DNA from: Candidatus Kapaibacterium sp.
GTDB taxonomy: Bacteria > Bacteroidota > Ignavibacteria > Kapaibacteriales > UBA2268
Assembly: GCA_026418625.1 (NCBI GenBank)
Contig: JAOABA010000037.1
Span: 1-59,736 of the forward strand
Length of the DNA stretch: 59,736 bases
Direction: 5' to 3'
In this document: positions 45,283 to 53,225 of the stretch, in pieces
How positions within the stretch are numbered: position 1 is the first letter of the stretch
Layout: every line of letters begins with the position of its first letter
Translations under genes and position numbers: made by a program
The notes under the pieces: model-generated
The model's input: only the letters and a program-made list of their open reading frames with translations
Told to the model about the DNA's origin: nothing
Database searches by the model: none

Positions 45283-45366
45283 ATGAAACTCTACGAAACA
45301 TTGGTGGAACAGTTAAAGAAAGAACCTGACTTCGTAGGGGACAAAATATTCTTTTGTTATTACTAA
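45283..45366 (+). pseudogene. Possible remnant of a type III methyltransferase (Mod) start
   Basis: An ATG opens 27 codons, MKLYETLVEQLKKEPDFVGD and a short nonsense tail, then stop. The opening pattern recalls the N-terminus of type III restriction-modification Mod subunits (LYxxLVExLKxDxRFVxED). Nothing of the catalytic domain follows. This may be a random hit. If real, it is an erosion scar near the phage border. Confidence 0.3.
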
Positions 45367-45442
45367 AAAATGAAAGATAAGTTCAATAAAATAACACAAT
45401 TTTGACCACGTTTCTAAATTATAATATTATTTTGAGGGAAGT

Positions 45443-45634
45443 ATGAATGGTATTCAATATATAGTTAATAAAAAAGGAGAAAAGACAGCCGTTCTTATTG
45501 ATTTAAAGAAGTATAGACAAGAATGGGAAGATTTTTATGATTCTCTTATTGCTAAATCAAGAATAAATGAAAAACGAATCAGCTTAAGAGAAGTAAAAAA
45601 AAGCTTACTTAAAAAAGGTAAATTCAATGAGTGA
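45443..45634 (+). CDS. Phd/YefM-like small antitoxin
   Basis: 63 residues. IQYIVNKKGEKTAVLIDLKK is a Phd-like N-terminal beta pattern (V-x2-x2-G-x-x-A-V-L-I), followed by YRQEWEDFYDSLIAKSR and a charged C-terminus. It overlaps the toxin start by 8 bases. A GAGGGAAGT site precedes it. The toxin is truncated, so the antitoxin may be left as an orphan. Confidence 0.78.
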   Translation: MNGIQYIVNKKGEKTAVLIDLKKYRQEWEDFYDSLIAKSRINEKRISLREVKKSLLKKGKFNE

Positions 45635-45779
45635 ATACGAAGTTTATTTTTCCAAATCAGCGGTAAAGGAAATTGAATCACTCGATACACAGATTATTTC
45701 AAGAATATCTGATAGAATGACAAACCAAAATAAAGAATTCTTTAATTTTTTGAACATTTCCTCAGAAATTTCCATATAA
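45627..45779 (+). pseudogene. Truncated RelE/ParE-type toxin
   Basis: The frame reads SEYEVYFSKSAVKEIESLDTQ and about 30 residues of a normal RelE start, then continues with unrelated residues and stops after 50 codons. Full RelE proteins have about 85-95 residues, so the C-terminal half including catalytic positions is lost. The breakpoint lies near 45719, only about 160 bases before the first phage gene. The reverse strand from there is open for 38 codons (45719-45832) with no recognised family. Confidence 0.7.
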
Positions 45780-45879
45780 AAATCCTCATAATTTCCTGTA
45801 AAGTTCAATAGATAAGGCAAAGAGCACCTCATAGTTTTGCACCTGTGAATGTTTTTTGTTAATAATTTTTGGTTTTTAT

Positions 45880-46836
45880 ATGTGGATAGAAATTTTTAAA
45901 ACAGGGACGCACACCGATTCTGCCGGAAGGGAGCGAAATTTTACCTCTGAGGATATCTCCGCAATAGCTGACAAATATAATCAATCGATTGCTGTGGATA
46001 AATCAGGCGAGGCACCCATTGTTATTGGTCATCCTAAGGATAATACTCCAGCTTATGGATGGGTGGAGCGTCTTGCCCGACGAGGGGAAATCCTTCTAGC
46101 CAAACTAAAAAATCTCTCACCTGAAATAATTGAACAAGTCAGGCAGGGTGCTTTTAGGAAAGTTTCCGTTTCTCTTTTTCCCGATTTGATGTTGAGGCAT
46201 ATTGGTTTGCTCGGAGCAGCGACTCCTGCCGTTAAAGGATTAAAAAATATTTCTTTTGCAGAAGGCGAAAACACTGAAATTATTTCCGATTTTAATTTTA
46301 ATGATTTCTCTGATAAGGAAGGAACTAAGGATTCTGACTTAATCGAAAAAATTAATTTTCTCGAAAATGAAAATAAAAAAATACAGAAAAAACTGGAAGA
46401 AAAAGACCAACAAATTCATAAGCTTATTAAGGAAGCCAAAACCAAAGAATTCAGGGAATTTATTAACTCATCAGTTAAAGCACAAAATAGCTTAAAGCTA
46501 AGTCCTGCACAGAGCGAAAATTTGGTAGAGATTATGCAATTGGTTTACGAAAGGGGCTTGAAAAAAGAAGAAAACACTGATTGGAATGCATCGGACTTTT
46601 CGGAAAATGAAGACCTGCTCGAAAAAATCAAGAGTTTCATTTATGGGCTTTCTACACAAATAACTACCGAAGAATTTGCCGTAAGACAGAGTAAAAAGGA
46701 TAATTCGGATTATTATTCATTTTCTGGCAGGAAAGTTCAGCCGGATAGAATGTTGCTGCATAACAGGGCTCTCGAAATAATGAATGAGAACCCAACGCTT
46801 TCCTACGAAGAAGCCATAATCGAAGCACAAAGCTAA
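45880..46836 (+). CDS. Mu-type phage protease/scaffold protein (gpI-like)
   Basis: About 318 residues from the ATG at 45880 (an in-frame ATG-type start at 45856 is less likely). The front half, WIEIFKTGTHTDSAGRERNF, APIVIGHPKDNTPAYGWVER and FRKVSVSLFPDLMLRHIGLLGA, matches Mu gp32-type (I) proteases. From about residue 160 a coiled-coil, charged region may act as scaffold. The protease would cut scaffold and capsid in head maturation. Confidence 0.8.
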   Translation: MWIEIFKTGTHTDSAGRERNFTSEDISAIADKYNQSIAVDKSGEAPIVIGHPKDNTPAYGWVERLARRGEILLAKLKNLSPEIIEQVRQGAFRKVSVSLFPDLMLRHIGLLGAATPAVKGLKNISFAEGENTEIISDFNFNDFSDKEGTKDSDLIEKINFLENENKKIQKKLEEKDQQIHKLIKEAKTKEFREFINSSVKAQNSLKLSPAQSENLVEIMQLVYERGLKKEENTDWNASDFSENEDLLEKIKSFIYGLSTQITTEEFAVRQSKKDNSDYYSFSGRKVQPDRMLLHNRALEIMNENPTLSYEEAIIEAQS

Positions 46837-46864
46837 ATTTTTTTAATTTAAAAAGGATAATACT

Positions 46865-47812
46865 ATGTCACAATCAAGAATTGATGAACTAAGAATGATT
46901 GACCCTGTGCTGACAACCGTTGCACAAGGTTACACAAACACTAATATGGTTGCCGAAGCACTCTTTCCCACAATACAGGTAAGCAAGCTGAAAGGGAAAA
47001 TACCTGTTTTCGGGAAGGAAGCCTTTTTGATAAGAGATACTTATAGAGCCATTAAGGCTCAGTCCAACCGAATACCGCCATCGGATATTGATTTTATAAC
47101 ATTCGAGACCAAGGAAAGAGATATCGAGATTTCATTAGATTATATCGAAGAGGAGGAATCGCCCGATTTCAGCCGCTACGAACAAAGAATTACAAAAGAA
47201 TTGGTTGATATTTTGCAGTTGGGTAGAGAAAAAGAAGCTGCCGATTTAGTTCAAAATCCTAATAATTTCAACGAAGAGCTAATTTACGAGGTTAATGCAA
47301 ATCAGGCTTTTGATGATTACACCAAGAACGCCGATCCAATACTAATTATTCGAAATTCAGCGGCAAAATTGAGAAGTTTGATAGCAAGATACCCTAACAC
47401 AATGGTTATCGGAGATAAATGCTATCAAGCTTTGATTAATCACCCGAAGCTGCTTGAAAGAGTAAAATACGCTGGTATTTCGAAGGTTAGCAGGAATATT
47501 TTGTCTGAACTAACTGATATTCCCAATGTATTTGTCGGTTCAGCGGTTTTTTCGAACGATGGAATTAATTTCAGCGATGTCTGGCTGGATAATATTATTC
47601 TGGCTTATGTTGATAGAAGCGATAGACAGTTACGCTCAGAATATAATCCAAGCTTTGGTTATACACTCCAAAGAGAGGGAAAGCCAGAAATTGACACTTA
47701 TTACGAAAATGGAGGGAAAATCAAGGTCATTCGCAACACAGACAATTATGCTATTCAGATAACCGCTAAAGATGCAGGATTTTTAATCTATAACACAAAT
47801 CATATTTATTAA
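46865..47812 (+). CDS. Phage major capsid protein
   Basis: 315 residues. MSQSRIDELRMIDPVLTTVA and GYTNTNMVAEALFPTIQVSK at the start, a central ETKERDIEISLDYIEEEES region and a C-terminal YGRNTDNYAIQITAKDA-like end (positions about 290-315) are typical of Mu-type/encapsulin-fold major capsid proteins with HK97 topology. It follows the protease by 28 bases. No cleavage site was determined. Confidence 0.8.
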   Translation: MSQSRIDELRMIDPVLTTVAQGYTNTNMVAEALFPTIQVSKLKGKIPVFGKEAFLIRDTYRAIKAQSNRIPPSDIDFITFETKERDIEISLDYIEEEESPDFSRYEQRITKELVDILQLGREKEAADLVQNPNNFNEELIYEVNANQAFDDYTKNADPILIIRNSAAKLRSLIARYPNTMVIGDKCYQALINHPKLLERVKYAGISKVSRNILSELTDIPNVFVGSAVFSNDGINFSDVWLDNIILAYVDRSDRQLRSEYNPSFGYTLQREGKPEIDTYYENGGKIKVIRNTDNYAIQITAKDAGFLIYNTNHIY

Positions 47813-47824
47813 GAGAGGTAAAAA

Positions 47825-48169
47825 ATGACAAAAAATCAAATCACATATCAACCTGTCCAAGCAATAACGGTCAAAGCAAAAGAGGATTTATCCGCCTTCA
47901 GATTTGTATCACACCTTGGATCTCTCTGCGCAGAAAATGCGAAATCGTTGGGAGTAACGGAAAATGACTGGCTCAAAGATGAATTTGCTTCAGTTGTAAC
48001 TCTTGGAACTATTGGAATAGAGATGACTACAGGAATTAATGCAGGGGAAAATATAACTTCAGCCGCAGACGGTAAGGGAACGAAAGCAGGGGAAAATTCA
48101 GAAATCAACGGCAGAGCACTCGATTCAATTTCAGGTGCCGGTTTTATCAGAATGATACTTGTTCCATAA
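47825..48169 (+). CDS. DUF2190-type capsid cement protein
   Basis: 114 residues. The chain has the DUF2190 pattern: QPVQAITVKAKEDLSAFRFV, then GTIGIEMTTGINAGENITSA and a C-terminal INGRALDSISGAGFIRMILV. Proteins of this family decorate and stabilise heads in Mu- and lambda-like phages. Position directly after the capsid gene supports this. Confidence 0.8.
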   Translation: MTKNQITYQPVQAITVKAKEDLSAFRFVSHLGSLCAENAKSLGVTENDWLKDEFASVVTLGTIGIEMTTGINAGENITSAADGKGTKAGENSEINGRALDSISGAGFIRMILVP

Positions 48170-48189
48170 TTTTTTGAAAGAAGATTTTT

Positions 48190-48633
48190 ATGGCTTACTC
48201 AACAGATGAAGACCTTTTTAAAGAGATGTCGGAATCTGAACTTGCAAAGCTGACAGGGGATCCGACTGGAACGGAAATTAATTCCGAGAGAACTTCTTAT
48301 GCCCGCACGACAGCCGAAACGCTCATTGATGCCTATCTAAACGGTAGATACCACACCCCCATTTCCGAGCCGGTTGATCCCCTTATTAATAAATTATCAA
48401 TAGACTTGACTTTTGTCAATCTCTATGAAATTTATTATCAGCGAAGTCAGATTTCGCAAACTGTCACTTTCAGGAAACTCAATGCTATCAGGTTGCTCAA
48501 AGATATCCGAGAAGGAATCGTAAAAATTAATGCAAAAGCTTTTTCGGACTCTGAGCCGCCAATCATAACTTCCAACAAGGTAGGGAAACCAAGAACATTC
48601 ACTGAAGAATTACTAAACAATTTTAATAAATGA
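48190..48633 (+). CDS. DUF1320 phage protein (Mu gp36-like)
   Basis: 147 residues: YSTDEDLFKEMSESELAKLT and ARTTAETLIDAYLNGRYHTP are the DUF1320 signature, with YEIYYQRSQIS in the middle. Mu gp36-like proteins are thought to act at the head-tail connector. The order capsid, cement, DUF1320 matches Mu head modules. Confidence 0.85.
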   Translation: MAYSTDEDLFKEMSESELAKLTGDPTGTEINSERTSYARTTAETLIDAYLNGRYHTPISEPVDPLINKLSIDLTFVNLYEIYYQRSQISQTVTFRKLNAIRLLKDIREGIVKINAKAFSDSEPPIITSNKVGKPRTFTEELLNNFNK

Positions 48634-48648
48634 TTAATTAAAAAAATT

Positions 48649-48978
48649 ATGAAAACAATTTATTCTTTTGTCAGCAGGCATTCCTTATGGATTATACTTG
48701 CCATTCTATCTCTCTGGCTTTTAGGTTGGGGTTTGGCAGAGTTAAAAACAATCCTTTTTATTCTTTCTATAGAAAGCATCGCTCTTGCTCTTTCCGGTTT
48801 ATGCCTTTATGCTTATACTAAAATTGACTTTGTCAAAGGTTTATATCAATCAAAAGAAATCGAAACCAGCAATAGCAATTACTTCTTAATTCAAGCAATT
48901 AGCTTTATTTTTCTTGGTGTTCATATTCTGGTAGGGCTTTCTGTCCTTGGTGTTTATATTGCTCAATTTTCAAATTAG
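48649..48978 (+). CDS. Small phage membrane protein (holin candidate)
   Basis: 109 residues with three predicted transmembrane helices: LWIILAILSLWLLGWGL, TILFILSIESIALALSGLCL and FLIQAISFIFLGVHILVGLS. There is a short charged loop between. It is immediately upstream of the CHAP-type hydrolase, the usual place for a holin. No holin family is recognised, so the call rests on size, topology and context. Confidence 0.55.
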   Translation: MKTIYSFVSRHSLWIILAILSLWLLGWGLAELKTILFILSIESIALALSGLCLYAYTKIDFVKGLYQSKEIETSNSNYFLIQAISFIFLGVHILVGLSVLGVYIAQFSN

Positions 48979-48987
48979 GCTAAAGTT

Positions 48988-49599
48988 ATGAGAAAGTTTC
49001 TGTTCATTCTATCTCTTTATTCAATAATCATTTCGGGAAGCCTTTTCTCTTATGAAAGATATGTATTGAAATGTTTTGAACCCCTGCTTCAAAAATCGAG
49101 AGACGTTTTGATTAAACAGGTTGGCACAATCGAACAGACAAATCAAAATGACGGCGATATGATAAAAAAATATCTAAAATCAGTTGGTTTGAGAGAAGGC
49201 TATCCTTACTGTGCAGCCGGTCAGTATTATTGCTTTAAGAAAGCTATTGAAATTTTAGGCTGCGAGGAAAATCGAATTCCAATAAAAAGAAGCGGTCTTG
49301 CAATTGAAATTTTCAACCATTCCAAAAAATTCGGAGAACGAACAGTTTACAAAGCGCAAGTTGATGATTTAATAATTTGGAGAAAGGGCAGCACTCCCTT
49401 TGGTCATATCGAGCGAATAATTATGGTTATGGAAAAGGGTTGGGTTAAAACAGTTGGTTTTAACACATCCAAAATCATTGATAATAAAAGATTTGAGGGT
49501 GTGTTCATTAAAAAAAGGAATATTTATCACAGGCTGACGGGTATGACAATCAGAGGGCTGACCGGATTTAAACCTAATAGTATTATAAAATTTCAGTAA
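48988..49599 (+). CDS. CHAP-type phage peptidoglycan hydrolase (endolysin candidate)
   Basis: 203 residues with an N-terminal signal-anchor (FLFILSLYSIIISGSLFS). The CHAP-type catalytic region has Cys75 in GYPYCAAGQYY and His140 in FGHIERIIMV, with WRKGSTP before it. CHAP enzymes are amidases or peptidases of the cell wall. The signal-anchor is unusual for classical cytoplasmic endolysins and suggests a SAR-type or exported enzyme. It sits next to the holin-like gene. Confidence 0.65.
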   Translation: MRKFLFILSLYSIIISGSLFSYERYVLKCFEPLLQKSRDVLIKQVGTIEQTNQNDGDMIKKYLKSVGLREGYPYCAAGQYYCFKKAIEILGCEENRIPIKRSGLAIEIFNHSKKFGERTVYKAQVDDLIIWRKGSTPFGHIERIIMVMEKGWVKTVGFNTSKIIDNKRFEGVFIKKRNIYHRLTGMTIRGLTGFKPNSIIKFQ

Positions 49600-49610
49600 A
49601 AGGAAAAAAA

Positions 49611-49961
49611 ATGCTTGAAATACTTCGCGAACATAATATGGGACAAGAGACAGAATCAGATTGGATTATGATAGAAAAAGACGATTTCTTTGACTTTGAA
49701 AAAAAAGAGCAACGAACAAAATCCATTCAAATCCTGTGGGATAATGTGATCGGCGAGTTTAACGGCGAATTAATATTTCTGCTTTCGAATGATATGGAAT
49801 TTTCTACCATATCGAAAGTAATGAAAATTAATAGCAGTTCAAATAAGAATGACGCTGATTTGCTTGTTTTCTATCCCTGCTTTAAATATCTGAAAATCCA
49901 ATACAAAAAGAATGGCATAACAGATGGAATTCTCACAATTAATATGTCAAACAATTATTAA
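49611..49961 (+). CDS. Phage-associated hypothetical protein
   Basis: 116 residues. An acidic N-terminus (GQETESDWIMIEKDDFFDFE) and a beta-rich C-terminus (LVFYPCFKYLKIQYKKNGIT) are visible. No family is recognised. It lies between the hydrolase and the tail fibre, so a structural role is plausible. Confidence 0.5.
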   Translation: MLEILREHNMGQETESDWIMIEKDDFFDFEKKEQRTKSIQILWDNVIGEFNGELIFLLSNDMEFSTISKVMKINSSSNKNDADLLVFYPCFKYLKIQYKKNGITDGILTINMSNNY

Positions 49962-49973
49962 ATTAGGTTAAAA

Positions 49974-51335
49974 ATGCCGGTTAAATATCTTCTTCCTGCG
50001 GAAACAATTATCGTTGGCTCAAAATGGGGTAATATTGAGGGCGAGCTTAACGATCAAGAGGATTTAATTTCTGAATTAAGCAATAAGGCTGATGTTTCAC
50101 ATAATCATAATGATGATTACGAGCCAAAGGATGAGAATATTCAGCTTCACCTTGCTTCAGAGAATAATCCTCATAAAGTAACCAAACAGCAAATAGGACT
50201 TGGCAATGTGTTGAATGAAGAGCAAGTGAAGAAAAGCGATTTCGTTGCTAAAGGGGATTTGATTGTTGGGCTTGGAGAAAGTCAATATGGGGTTCAGACA
50301 TTAGGAAACAATGGATTTTTCCTCGTATGCGACAGTTCTAAAGATAAGGGAATGGATTGGAAGCCTTTCTTTGGTCTGAACGCTGAAACATTGAGCGGTA
50401 ACAAAACACTTACTAACGATGACCAACCTTATCAATTACTGAACCCAAACGGAACAAACAGAACTATAACCCTTCCAAGCTCAGGCAAGTTCGTAGGGCA
50501 ATTTTTCATTATTCGCAATTCACAAGCCCATTCATCTTCGGGCTATCTAACAATTAAAGAGGGAAGCACAGACATTGAAGTAGCTTATTCACAAGGAATT
50601 AAAGGATTTATCTGGGATGGAACAAATTGGCAGCCATTTTATCCGGGAACTGGGGCTTTACAATCGCAAGAAAATGCGATATTTGGAAACAAAGCAGCGG
50701 GAGTGTCTTATGCCACAGCTTTTGGAAGCCTTGCGAACGGAACAAATGCTGGTTCTGCTCTTGGTCGTGCTGCTAATGGGAGCTATGACGGTGTAGCTAT
50801 CGGTTACTCCTCCACTGGAAGCAGCCAAAGCGTTGCTCTGGGACGTCAGGCAAATACAAATTCAAAAGCAAATTCGGTGGCTCTCGGCTATTATTCAAAA
50901 GTGGAACGATATGGAGAAGTTGCGAAATCCGCTGATGGTAGTGGCTCTCCTAAATATCTGAAAAGCGAAGTTCAATGGTTCGGCGAAATAAGCGGCTCAG
51001 CTCAAACAGAAATTTTCTTGAACGGAGCTAACCAAAGATGTATCATTATTTCCCAAAGCAGTATGTCATTTCTGATACTAATTACAGCTCGAAACAACAG
51101 CCAGAATAAAACGAAATCTTGGAAAATCGAAGGAGCAATTCAGAGAAATTCATCAAATTCAACAAGCTTGATAGGTTCAATCAACAAAACAGTAGTTGCT
51201 GACAGTGGCGTCAACTGGGACGTTACCGCAGAAGCAGATGATACAAACGAAGCACTTGTAGTTAAAGTTACCGGTGAGCAGGATGCAACAATCCGATGGC
51301 ACTCGGTAGGATTTCTTTCGGAAGTTAGATTTTAA
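49974..51335 (+). CDS. Tail fibre/adhesin protein with YadA-like head repeats
   Basis: 453 residues. The N-terminal part has phage-fibre repeats (NNPHKVTKQQIGLGNVLNEE, about 75-95). A beta-sandwich region follows (TLTNDDQPYQLLNPNGTNRT). A central repeat of YadA head type appears as TAFGSLANGTNAGSALGRAA, VAIGYSSTGSSQSVALGRQA and NSVALGYYS (about 245-305). The C-terminus is beta-rich. It would bind the host surface. Trimeric coiled assembly is an inference. Confidence 0.75.
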   Translation: MPVKYLLPAETIIVGSKWGNIEGELNDQEDLISELSNKADVSHNHNDDYEPKDENIQLHLASENNPHKVTKQQIGLGNVLNEEQVKKSDFVAKGDLIVGLGESQYGVQTLGNNGFFLVCDSSKDKGMDWKPFFGLNAETLSGNKTLTNDDQPYQLLNPNGTNRTITLPSSGKFVGQFFIIRNSQAHSSSGYLTIKEGSTDIEVAYSQGIKGFIWDGTNWQPFYPGTGALQSQENAIFGNKAAGVSYATAFGSLANGTNAGSALGRAANGSYDGVAIGYSSTGSSQSVALGRQANTNSKANSVALGYYSKVERYGEVAKSADGSGSPKYLKSEVQWFGEISGSAQTEIFLNGANQRCIIISQSSMSFLILITARNNSQNKTKSWKIEGAIQRNSSNSTSLIGSINKTVVADSGVNWDVTAEADDTNEALVVKVTGEQDATIRWHSVGFLSEVRF

Positions 51336-51351
51336 TTTTTTGGAGGTATAT

Positions 51352-51627
51352 ATGGCACTCAAAAACTCATCAGGCAATTACTTGAAAATCACAGGTTGCG
51401 ACCTTGACACACGAATTTACTTCGAAATCTATAGAGATGAAAATTCCCGCAGGTCCCCTGATATTTTCGATGCAATCATAAGGGATAGCGAATATTTCCC
51501 TGAACTTAGTCAATTTCTGAAAAAGGGTTTCACTGGAACTGCATCAAACTCCTATAATGATATTATTTCAAAATGTTATGAATGTTTGAAAGAATTGCCC
51601 AGATTTTCGGACTGGAGCGATTGCTGA
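51352..51627 (+). CDS. Phage-associated hypothetical protein
   Basis: 91 residues from the ATG at 51352, preceded by TGGAGG; the frame starts a little earlier at 51340, which is less likely. The sequence has LKITGCDLDTRIYFEIYRDE and SQFLKKGFTGTASNSYNDI, with no known family. Its stop overlaps the next start by one base (TGATG), so translation is coupled. Confidence 0.5.
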   Translation: MALKNSSGNYLKITGCDLDTRIYFEIYRDENSRRSPDIFDAIIRDSEYFPELSQFLKKGFTGTASNSYNDIISKCYECLKELPRFSDWSDC

Positions 51628-52073
51628 TGAAAAAGACGTATTATTTTATACTATTTTTATCTATTTCTTTGGGATTTCTAATCGGTTATTTGCTGAAACC
51701 TGAAAAATTCAAAGAAAATAATGAGATTAGAAAAATTTTTATCAAGGATACTATTGAAAAGATAAAATATTCGGAACCAATTATTATTACAAGAGTTAAA
51801 ACAAAAATTATTAAAACATCAGACAGTCAAATTGTAACAAACCCATTTATTTCAAAATTAGATACCATAATCAATCAGGACACTATCAGCGCAGTTTATG
51901 AATTTCCCGATAATTTACTCTCAATAAAGTTCAATACTGCTCCGGACACGATGTTACTTAGAAAAATTGAGATTGTAAAGAACAACCCTAAAGAAGAAAA
52001 ATGGTGGGAAGTTCCTCTTTATATCGTTGGTGGAGTTGTTCTTGGTTTCCTGATTGGTTCTGCTGGAAAGTGA
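51627..52073 (+). CDS. Phage membrane protein, spanin-like
   Basis: 148 residues from the ATG at 51627, overlapping the previous stop. One N-terminal transmembrane helix (YYFILFLSISLGFLIGYLL), a polar linker of about 100 residues, and a second hydrophobic helix at the end (VPLYIVGGVVLGFLIGSAG). The two-helix layout recalls spanin or Rz-type proteins in phages of Bacteroidota, though sequence identity cannot be shown. It completes the presumed lysis set. Confidence 0.45.
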   Translation: MKKTYYFILFLSISLGFLIGYLLKPEKFKENNEIRKIFIKDTIEKIKYSEPIIITRVKTKIIKTSDSQIVTNPFISKLDTIINQDTISAVYEFPDNLLSIKFNTAPDTMLLRKIEIVKNNPKEEKWWEVPLYIVGGVVLGFLIGSAGK

Positions 52074-52079
52074 GGAATT

Positions 52080-53225
52080 ATGAGCAAAAATAATTTGTTT
52101 AGCGAGTTGGTAAGCCGTGAAAATCAGGAATTTCTATTTAGAATAATGAACCATCTCCCAAATCCTGACAAGATTTTAAGAAAAACTGGCAAAACAATTG
52201 AGGCTTATCGGGATTTGAAGAACGATCCCCACGTTTGGAGTTGCATTCAATCCCGAAAGAGCGGACTTTTAGGGCTTGAATATACAATAGCACAAAATAA
52301 TTCGAGGGCTGAAGTTGTAAAGTTCATCGAAGAAGTTTTCAATTCGCTAGATATCAATCAAATCCAAAGGGATATTCTCGAAGCACCGCTTTTCGGTTAT
52401 CAGCCAATGGAAGTGATGTGGAGGCAAAGCGAAGGGCAAAGGCAGTATCTTGTTCCTACTGATATAATAGCAAAACCGCAGGAATGGTTCTTTTTTGATA
52501 TTAAAGGAAATTTGAAGTTCAAGAAGTCTGGAGTGCCAGACGGAGTTAGCCCGCCACCAATGAAAATTTTGAATGTTCAATATGAGCCGAGCTACCTTAA
52601 TCCTTATGGTCATTCGCTGCTTTCGAAGTGTTATTGGTCAGTTACATTCAAAAATGGAGGTATAAAGTTTTGGGTGAATTTCACAGAAAAATATGGAATG
52701 CCGCTCATTCTTGGTCATTACACTCGAGGAGCCTCTTCCGATGAAATTCAAAAGCTGGCTGACGTTCTTGCGGATATGGCTGAGGATTCCGTTATTGTGT
52801 CCCCTTCGGACATCAAAATTGAAATGCAGGAGGCAGTTAGGTATAGCTCAATCAGTTTGTATAAGGAACTGATAAAATTTTGCAATGCAGAAATTTCGAA
52901 AGCAATTCTTTCCCAAACACTCACTACAGAAATAGAGATGGGCTCTCTTGCCGCTTCGCAAACTCATTTCAAAGTAAGGAAAGAAGTTATCCTATCGGAT
53001 ATAAAGCTGGTCGAAAGAACATTGAACAAGTTAATTCAATGGATTGTAGAGCTTAATTTTGGCAATGTTCCAAGTCCTTCCTTTAAAATAATACTGAATG
53101 ATTCGGATAATAGCCAGAAAATCGAGCGAGATTTGAAAATTTCGCAAACAGGAACAGTAAGGCTGTCAAAGAAATATTGGATGAATTCTTATGGCTTCAA
53201 TGAAGATGAAGTTGTGGAGATATGA
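52080..53225 (+). CDS. DUF935 phage portal protein (Mu gp29-like)
   Basis: 381 residues, shorter than Mu gp29 (about 500). It has the DUF935 core: AYRDLKNDPHVWSCIQSRKS, QRDILEAPLFGYQPMEVMW, KNGGIKFWVNFTEKYGMPLI and LTTEIEMGSLAASQTHFKVR. The portal ring is the DNA channel of the head. It is the last phage gene, and the gp30-like gene that usually follows is missing. Its end is followed by repeat-rich sequence. Confidence 0.85.
   Translation: MSKNNLFSELVSRENQEFLFRIMNHLPNPDKILRKTGKTIEAYRDLKNDPHVWSCIQSRKSGLLGLEYTIAQNNSRAEVVKFIEEVFNSLDINQIQRDILEAPLFGYQPMEVMWRQSEGQRQYLVPTDIIAKPQEWFFFDIKGNLKFKKSGVPDGVSPPPMKILNVQYEPSYLNPYGHSLLSKCYWSVTFKNGGIKFWVNFTEKYGMPLILGHYTRGASSDEIQKLADVLADMAEDSVIVSPSDIKIEMQEAVRYSSISLYKELIKFCNAEISKAILSQTLTTEIEMGSLAASQTHFKVRKEVILSDIKLVERTLNKLIQWIVELNFGNVPSPSFKIILNDSDNSQKIERDLKISQTGTVRLSKKYWMNSYGFNEDEVVEI

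Larger units (their letters stand above)
45880..53225 (+). mobile_element. Mu-like prophage head, lysis and fibre fragment
   Basis: Eleven tightly packed same-strand genes: protease, capsid, cement, DUF1320, a small membrane protein, a CHAP hydrolase, two small unknowns, a fibre, a membrane protein and a DUF935 portal. In Mu the portal precedes the protease and capsid; here it is last. No terminase, transposase (MuA/MuB), gp30-like head protein, tail tube, sheath, tape measure or baseplate gene is present. No flanking inverted ends could be seen. It is either a remnant or a permuted/split phage. Confidence 0.75.

Noticed and set aside
45644-45832. 62-residue minus-strand frame overlapping the truncated toxin
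   Set aside because: Half of it is antisense to the toxin remnant. The other half has no recognised family. I kept it only as a note on the border.
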